From G965197715 sp965247615 (GTDB taxonomy: Bacteria > Chloroflexota > Dehalococcoidia > Lucifugimonadales > UBA1127), in the NCBI GenBank assembly GCA_965247615.1, contig OZ252022.1:434001-498000 (forward strand): a stretch of 64,000 bases of DNA, written 5' to 3'. Below are positions 59,298 to 64,000 of the stretch, one piece after another. The position numbers were made by a program, and so were the translations under genes. Position 1 is the stretch's first letter, and each line of letters begins with the position of its first letter. The notes under the pieces are model-generated. The model was not told where the DNA came from. It saw only the letters and a program-made list of their open reading frames with translations, and did not search any database.

Positions 59298-60632
59298 CTA
59301 GAGAGCCAGGAGCGGCATCAGGTCTTCAACGGTGTCCATGTCCTCCAGCCGGTCCACGGCCCGGATGATGGCGTCCTGCTGCGACTCGGGGACGACGCCC
59401 GCGGTACAGAGGCGGAACTTCCGCTGGACGTCCGCCTCCGCCATGCGATTCATGGGATGCCCGGGCGCATAGGCGATTTCGGCGGTGTGCTCCTGACCAC
59501 CGCGAGTCCAGACTCGCAGCCTGCAGGGGAAGGAGCTGTGCTCCGTGGCGCCGTTCAAGGCCGCGTCGAGGCCGATGGTGATGCGGTCCATGAGGGAGCG
59601 TACGGCGGGATCGAACCAGCGCCGGCCTTCGTACTGGCGCAGGCCGAACTCGCCGTCCCGTAGGGCGACCGCGATGACGAAGGGGAAGGAGTGGTCGGCG
59701 GTCTCCCTGGTGGCGGGGATGCGCCGCTCAGGGGCGTCCATGACCTGGGAGCGGATGAAGGGGATGTCCGCCATGTGTGCTTCGACGCGGTCGATGTCGT
59801 CCGGGTTGTCGATGCTCTCGCGGACCTGAAGAGCGGCCGCGATGGCTGTCTGGCTGGTGCCGACGGCGGGAAAGGCCTTGATGGTGACGTCCACGATGGC
59901 GAACTCGCCGTCCAAGGGGGCGATAATGGGGCTGAGGTCGGCGCCGCCCAGGACGGCTTCAGCCCACTCCTCGAGGGCGGTCGGCGGGCCCGTCACGCCC
60001 TCGGCGGCCATGGCCGTGGCCACCATGCCGGTGTGCGCCCCCATGGAGCTGGCGATGGACTTGGCGGAGGAGAGCTGCCCCCGGCGGACGATGCGCAGCG
60101 TGCCGGTGTGGGACGCGCTGAGGGCGATGGCGTCGGCCAGGGTGTCGACGGGGAGACGCCGCAGCCACCCGGCCATGGCGGCGGCGATGATCCCGGACTG
60201 GGAGGTGGAGTCCCAGCTGCCTGCTCGTTGCGCGGAAGGGGTGCGGCACTGGACCTCGTAGCCGAGCACGATGGCGGCGAGCAGGTCGCGGCCGGAGCTG
60301 CGCAGCTGCTCGCCAACGGCCAGGGCGACCGGTATGTGGTCGCTGCAATGCGGCATGTCGTTGAGGTCCAGGGTGCGAATCAGGGCGCCGTTGGCCAGCA
60401 CCGCGTTGGCTGCGGAGGTGCGGCGGGAGACGCCGATGATGGTGCAGTCCGGGGCGCCCCCCATGGCGTGCACGGCTGCCAGGGTGCCGCGTACGGTCGG
60501 CTCGGGCAGCGCGGCGAAGGCGCAGCCGATGGAGTCGAGGAGATGCAGCTTGGCCTCACGGCGGGCAGCCTGCGTGAGGGCGCCGGCGTCGAAGTTGGCA
60601 ATCCACTGTGCGAGGTCGTGTACGAAGGGCAC
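59298..60632 (-). CDS. MmgE/PrpD family protein
   Basis: A 444-residue protein of the 2-methylcitrate dehydratase, cis-aconitate decarboxylase and iminodisuccinate epimerase superfamily. Seen: LHLLDSIGCAFAAL, NGALIRTLDLNDMPHCSDHI, a large helical domain and the C-terminal lid EIAYAPGHPMNRM. Substrate preference cannot be read here. The company of racemase-like proteins and a CoA-transferase suggests handling of a branched or dicarboxylic acid. The GTG start follows AGGAACAGG. Confidence 0.87.
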   Translation of the reverse strand: MPFVHDLAQWIANFDAGALTQAARREAKLHLLDSIGCAFAALPEPTVRGTLAAVHAMGGAPDCTIIGVSRRTSAANAVLANGALIRTLDLNDMPHCSDHIPVALAVGEQLRSSGRDLLAAIVLGYEVQCRTPSAQRAGSWDSTSQSGIIAAAMAGWLRRLPVDTLADAIALSASHTGTLRIVRRGQLSSAKSIASSMGAHTGMVATAMAAEGVTGPPTALEEWAEAVLGGADLSPIIAPLDGEFAIVDVTIKAFPAVGTSQTAIAAALQVRESIDNPDDIDRVEAHMADIPFIRSQVMDAPERRIPATRETADHSFPFVIAVALRDGEFGLRQYEGRRWFDPAVRSLMDRITIGLDAALNGATEHSSFPCRLRVWTRGGQEHTAEIAYAPGHPMNRMAEADVQRKFRLCTAGVVPESQQDAIIRAVDRLEDMDTVEDLMPLLAL

Positions 60633-60671
60633 GTTCCTGTTCCTACGAGTGTTTGACGTCGATGGCTAGGC

Positions 60672-61586
60672 TCAGGAGCCCCGGAGCCGGGGGTCCAGGA
60701 CGTCGCGGAGGGCGTCTCCGAAGACGGCGAAGGCGAAGGTCACTGAGGCGAGCGCCACACCCGGGTACACGGCCAGCCACGACGCGTCTTCCAGGTGCTC
60801 TTTGGCCGCACCCTGCAGCATGTTGCCCCAGGAGGGATGGGGAGGCGGCACTCCCAAACCCAAGAAGCTCAGGCCGGCCTCGGTCACGATGGCGCTTCCC
60901 AGTTGACCGGTGGCCAGCACGAAGATGGGCGCGAGAGAGTTCGGCGTGATGTGCTTGCCGATAATGCGCAGGGCGCTGGCGCCAAAGGCGCGCGCCGACA
61001 TGACGTAGCCCTCCTCCTTGACGGACAGGGCGCTGGCGCGGGAGAGCCGGACGACCTTGTCGACGAAGTTTACGGCGATGGCCAGGGTGACGTTGTTCAG
61101 GGACGGCCCCAGCGCCACGACCATGATCAGGACGAGGACCAGGCCGGGGAAGCCCATCATGGTGTCAACGACACGCTGCACGAGAAGATCGAACTTGCCC
61201 CCGACGTACGCGGAGGTCACGCCGACGGCCATCCCCAGGCTGGTGCCCAGGATGACCGACACCAGGCCGACGTAGAGGGAGACACGGGACCCGTAGATGA
61301 TGCGGCTGAGCTGGTCGCGCCCGAAGACGTCCGTGCCGGTGAGGTGCTGAGCGCTCGGCGGCTGCATTCGGTCGGGGGGGTTGTGCTCGAATGCGTCGTA
61401 GGGCGCCAGGAGCGGCGCCGCTATGGCCACGAAAACAAGGAGGGCGATAGCCAGGCCGCCGGCCGCGCCCAGGGGCTTGCGTTGGATGAAACGAATGGTT
61501 GAGGAGAGGTAGGACGGCCTGTCCCCTCGGCGCAGGACGAACCCCAGCCCCGATGCCGCGTCTGACTGTGGGATGTTTGTGCTCAT
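60672..61586 (-). CDS. Dipeptide/oligopeptide-type ABC permease, DppC-like (third pair)
   Basis: A 304-residue permease: GLAIALLVFVAIAAPLLAPYD, LTGTDVFGRDQLSRIIYGSR, SARAFGASALRIIGKHITPN and a final FGDALRDVLDPRLRG. It is co-oriented with the DppB-type gene 18 bases upstream. Confidence 0.92.
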   Translation of the reverse strand: MSTNIPQSDAASGLGFVLRRGDRPSYLSSTIRFIQRKPLGAAGGLAIALLVFVAIAAPLLAPYDAFEHNPPDRMQPPSAQHLTGTDVFGRDQLSRIIYGSRVSLYVGLVSVILGTSLGMAVGVTSAYVGGKFDLLVQRVVDTMMGFPGLVLVLIMVVALGPSLNNVTLAIAVNFVDKVVRLSRASALSVKEEGYVMSARAFGASALRIIGKHITPNSLAPIFVLATGQLGSAIVTEAGLSFLGLGVPPPHPSWGNMLQGAAKEHLEDASWLAVYPGVALASVTFAFAVFGDALRDVLDPRLRGS

Positions 61587-61604
61587 GCCGGCTTTCGCAG
61601 CTTG

Positions 61605-62573
61605 CTATCGAGAATAGCTGATGCGGGGATCCACCAGAACGTACAGGACGTCGACAACCAGGTTGATGGTCAGCATGAGAAAGACCATGAGCATGGTGAG
61701 GCTCTGGATCACGGGATAGTCCCGGTGGCTGGCCCCCTGGACGATCCCCTGCCCCATGCCCGGGAGGCCAAAGAGCGCCTCCAGGATAACTGTGCCGCTG
61801 AGCAGGGCGCCGAGATACAGGGCGCCAACGGTTATCACGGGGATGAGGGCGTTCCTCAGGGCGTGCCGCGCGAAGATTATGCCCTCCCGCAGGCCCTTGC
61901 TGCGCGCCGTGCGGATGTAGTCCTGTCTCAGGACCTCCAGGATGTTGGAGCGTGTGATCCGGGTCAGGTAGGCACTGTAGCCCCAAGCAAGCACAAGGAC
62001 GGGCCATATGACCTTCTGAAAGTGCATGGCCGGTTCGTCCCAGAGCGCCTTGTAGCGGACGGGCGGGGACCAGTTGAAGTATATAACCAAGGCCAGAATG
62101 ATCATGAGCGCCACCCAGAAGTTCGGCAGCGCGTGCCCGGTTATGGTGAGGATGCGGATGACGTAGTCCGGCCACTTGTCTTGCTTGACGGCGGCCAAAA
62201 CGCCCAGGGGCACGGACACGGCCATGGACAGGACGATTGTGTAGAGGGCCAACTGAACGGTGACCAGGACGCGGCGGACGACCATGTCTGAAATGGGCTC
62301 GCCGGTGATGAGCGATTCTCCGCCAAAGGTGCCGTTCACCATGCTCCAGAGCCACTTGCCGTACTGGAGAGGTAGGGGATCTGCTAGGCCGAGCTTTTCC
62401 CGAAGCAACTCGGCCTGTTCGTCACTCACCAGGTCCTGATTCTCTCCGCCCTCGGAGAGAATCACGGAGGCAACGTCGCCGGGAATGACGCGCATGGCCA
62501 TGAAGATGGCCAGGGAGGCCAACAGGAGCGTGGGGATGAACAGGATCAGCCGGTGGGCCAAATACTGGGGCAT
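61605..62573 (-). CDS. Dipeptide/oligopeptide-type ABC permease, DppB-like (third pair)
   Basis: A 322-residue permease: YLAHRLILFIPTLLLASLAI, RVIPGDVASVILSEG, EAA region RTARSKGLREGIIFARHALRN, ending DVLYVLVDPRISYS. First of the third pair, and separated from the amidohydrolase gene by an inverted repeat. Confidence 0.92.
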   Translation of the reverse strand: MPQYLAHRLILFIPTLLLASLAIFMAMRVIPGDVASVILSEGGENQDLVSDEQAELLREKLGLADPLPLQYGKWLWSMVNGTFGGESLITGEPISDMVVRRVLVTVQLALYTIVLSMAVSVPLGVLAAVKQDKWPDYVIRILTITGHALPNFWVALMIILALVIYFNWSPPVRYKALWDEPAMHFQKVIWPVLVLAWGYSAYLTRITRSNILEVLRQDYIRTARSKGLREGIIFARHALRNALIPVITVGALYLGALLSGTVILEALFGLPGMGQGIVQGASHRDYPVIQSLTMLMVFLMLTINLVVDVLYVLVDPRISYSR

Positions 62574-62637
62574 CTCAGCCTTTTTGCGCGCGGAGCGCGG
62601 GTTGTCCCAAGGGATCGAGACCTCGGTCCAAGACCGT

Positions 62638-62664
62638 CATAGTCGGCTGCATGAGCCGACTATG
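62638..62664. promoter_or_regulatory. Perfect 11-bp inverted repeat
   Basis: CATAGTCGGCT-gcatg-AGCCGACTATG between the amidohydrolase and permease genes. There is no T run on either strand, so an operator or an mRNA-processing stem is as likely as a terminator. Confidence 0.5.
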
Positions 62665-62729
62665 CGGCAGCCGCCTTCCAGCGCCACCGGAGCGCCTGTG
62701 AAGCCGGAATGGCTCGGGGCCGGCGGTGA

Positions 62730-63902
62730 TTACAGACCCAGGCCGTAGAGCTGGTTCACGTTGTCCCTGGCCACCTTTCGTTTGACGGCGGGGTCGATGC
62801 CCTCGAAGTTCTGGTCCACGGTCCGGGCGGAGTAGGGCCACGTGGTCACGCCATGGGGGTAGTCGCTGGCCCAGAGGAAGTTGTCCTCGCCGTAGATGGG
62901 CGTGGTGAGGGCGCCGGCGCGGTCGTCCTGGAAGGTGAAGTAGACGTTGTTCTTGAGGTAGTCGCTGGGCATGAGCTTGTTGACGTTTCTGTCGGCGTCA
63001 TAGGCGCTGGAGCGGCCGAAGGAGTAGTCAACGCGCTCAAAGAGGTGCGCGATCCAGCCGACGTCAAACTCGGCGCAGACTACCTTGAGATTGGGGTGCC
63101 GGTCGAAGACGCCGGAGAATATGAGGTTGCCGAGGAACTCCTGGGCCGGGGCCTGGGTGTGGGCGAACCCCAGGGGCTGCTTCCACGGGTCGGTGTCCCT
63201 GGGCCCCTCGAAGTGGGTCCGCGCCGCGCCCTGGGTGGTGCTCGTGTGGACGTTTATGACGATGCCGGCATCCTCGGCGGCGGCCCACAGGGGCTCGTAC
63301 TGGGGTTCGTAGAAGCCGCTGTCCTTGATGCGGGTAGGAATCTGGACGCCGCGGAACCCCAGCTTGGCGTACTCCTCCAGGTCGGCCACGGTGTGCTCCA
63401 CGTCCAGAATGGAGAGGAGGGGGAGGCCGATGAGGCGGTTGGGGTTATGGCTGCAGAACTCGTGGAGCCAGGCGGCGTAGGAGCGGAGGATGGCCCGTTG
63501 GAAGGGCTCATCGGTGAGCGCGTAGAAGAAGCGGGCGGGGCTGGCGAAGAGCACCTCAGCCTCCACGCCGTCGGTGTCCTGGTCCTCGAGGCGGGCGGTG
63601 GGCTCCCAGCCGCCGGGGTAGTCCTCATAGGAGAAGGTCTCGTTGAACGTCACCGTGTCGGCGTACTTGGCGACGTCGATGTCGGTGATCCCCTTCTCCT
63701 TGGTGAGGGCGCGGCCGATGTTGTAGTGGGAGCAGCCAATGGGGGGCAGCCCTTCGGTAATGAGCCAGGTGCCCTTCGGGACGCCGGGAGGGTCCTTGAC
63801 GACTCTTGGTGCGCGCTCACCGTACTCCTTCTGCACCCGCTCCCAGGCGGCGGGCGGTTCGTTGACGTGGGCATCTCCGGAGATGAGCTTGAAGTCAGGC
63901 AT
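62730..63902 (-). CDS. Amidohydrolase 2 family protein (ACMSD-like TIM barrel)
   Basis: A 390-residue metal-dependent hydrolase or decarboxylase. Seen: SGDAHVNEPP with the first metal His near residue 12, IVINVHTSTTQGAA, FSGVFDRHPNLKVVCAEFDVGW, and FLWASDYPHGVTTWPYSA with the late Asp. Relatives include aminocarboxymuconate-semialdehyde decarboxylase and gamma-resorcylate decarboxylase. The ATG at 63902 follows GGAAAGGAT. It is the first complete gene of the cluster reading toward 54 kb. Confidence 0.87.
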   Translation of the reverse strand: MPDFKLISGDAHVNEPPAAWERVQKEYGERAPRVVKDPPGVPKGTWLITEGLPPIGCSHYNIGRALTKEKGITDIDVAKYADTVTFNETFSYEDYPGGWEPTARLEDQDTDGVEAEVLFASPARFFYALTDEPFQRAILRSYAAWLHEFCSHNPNRLIGLPLLSILDVEHTVADLEEYAKLGFRGVQIPTRIKDSGFYEPQYEPLWAAAEDAGIVINVHTSTTQGAARTHFEGPRDTDPWKQPLGFAHTQAPAQEFLGNLIFSGVFDRHPNLKVVCAEFDVGWIAHLFERVDYSFGRSSAYDADRNVNKLMPSDYLKNNVYFTFQDDRAGALTTPIYGEDNFLWASDYPHGVTTWPYSARTVDQNFEGIDPAVKRKVARDNVNQLYGLGL

Positions 63903-64000
63903 CGTGTATCCTTTCCGCCCGGCTGCGGGCACTCGTAGAGGGTGTGTTGCGGTCTCCTTCGCGAGCTAGTTGTCCAACCAGACGGTGGCATAGGAGGTGA

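Overview
The window is GC-rich DNA (C or G preferred at third codon positions) from a bacterium. It carries HemQ-type haem synthesis, many small catabolic clusters, repeated dipeptide-type ABC permease pairs, LRR/fibronectin-like lipoprotein remnants, B12-dependent acyl-CoA mutase genes and dispersed palindromic repeats. This mixture most resembles Chloroflexota of the Dehalococcoidia/SAR202 type. That placement is inferred from gene content, since no rRNA or other marker gene lies in the window.

0-9.4 kb: a sulfite/nitrite reductase gene runs off the left edge. It is preceded by what looks like a cysteine attenuator: a promoter, an almost leaderless 14-codon ORF with five consecutive Cys codons, and mutually exclusive antiterminator and terminator hairpins. 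Divergent hemQ and an AbrB-type regulator with arsM (whose promoter contains palindromes) follow. Next is an aromatic-catabolism group on the minus strand: a Rieske oxygenase, a flavin-type oxidoreductase, LigB/LigA ring-cleavage dioxygenase subunits and a ThDP enzyme. A glyoxalase-fold gene beside it is broken by an exact 29-bp tandem duplication.

9.4-26 kb: the three-gene proton-translocating transhydrogenase (pntAA, pntAB, pntB), a second ThDP enzyme, an alpha/beta hydrolase and a DUF418 membrane protein. Then come a very glycine-rich 56-residue ORF and a ribbon-helix-helix-like protein with its own promoter and operator. The next operon is best read as 2-hydroxyisobutyryl-CoA mutase (hcmA, hcmB) with an acyl-CoA ligase, followed by a cobalamin-binding-like protein and aconitase.

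26-45 kb: an EutA-type B12-enzyme reactivase without its usual partner enzyme, a bicupin, a DppBC-type permease pair, a hydroxyacid dehydrogenase, a DUF971 protein, a TolB-like propeller lipoprotein and thiD. These are followed by two tandem NCS2-type permeases sharing an unusual soluble tail, a decayed LRR lipoprotein, an ABC-F ATPase, and a cytochrome c lipoprotein next to a cytochrome c fragment.

45-54 kb: DUF2339/DUF3999 membrane partners, an orphan HsdR-N-like nuclease, then an operon with a strong promoter: flavin monooxygenase, hydrolase, cupin, TrmI-like tRNA methyltransferase and HD protein. 54-64 kb: a minus-strand catabolic cluster of two DppBC permease pairs around an amidohydrolase, an MmgE/PrpD protein, two Asp/Glu racemase-superfamily proteins and a CaiB-type CoA-transferase. 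A ~200-bp element occurs twice (17.7 and 49.4 kb), and a composite short intergenic repeat occurs several times. No tRNA, rRNA, CRISPR array or intact insertion sequence was recognised.
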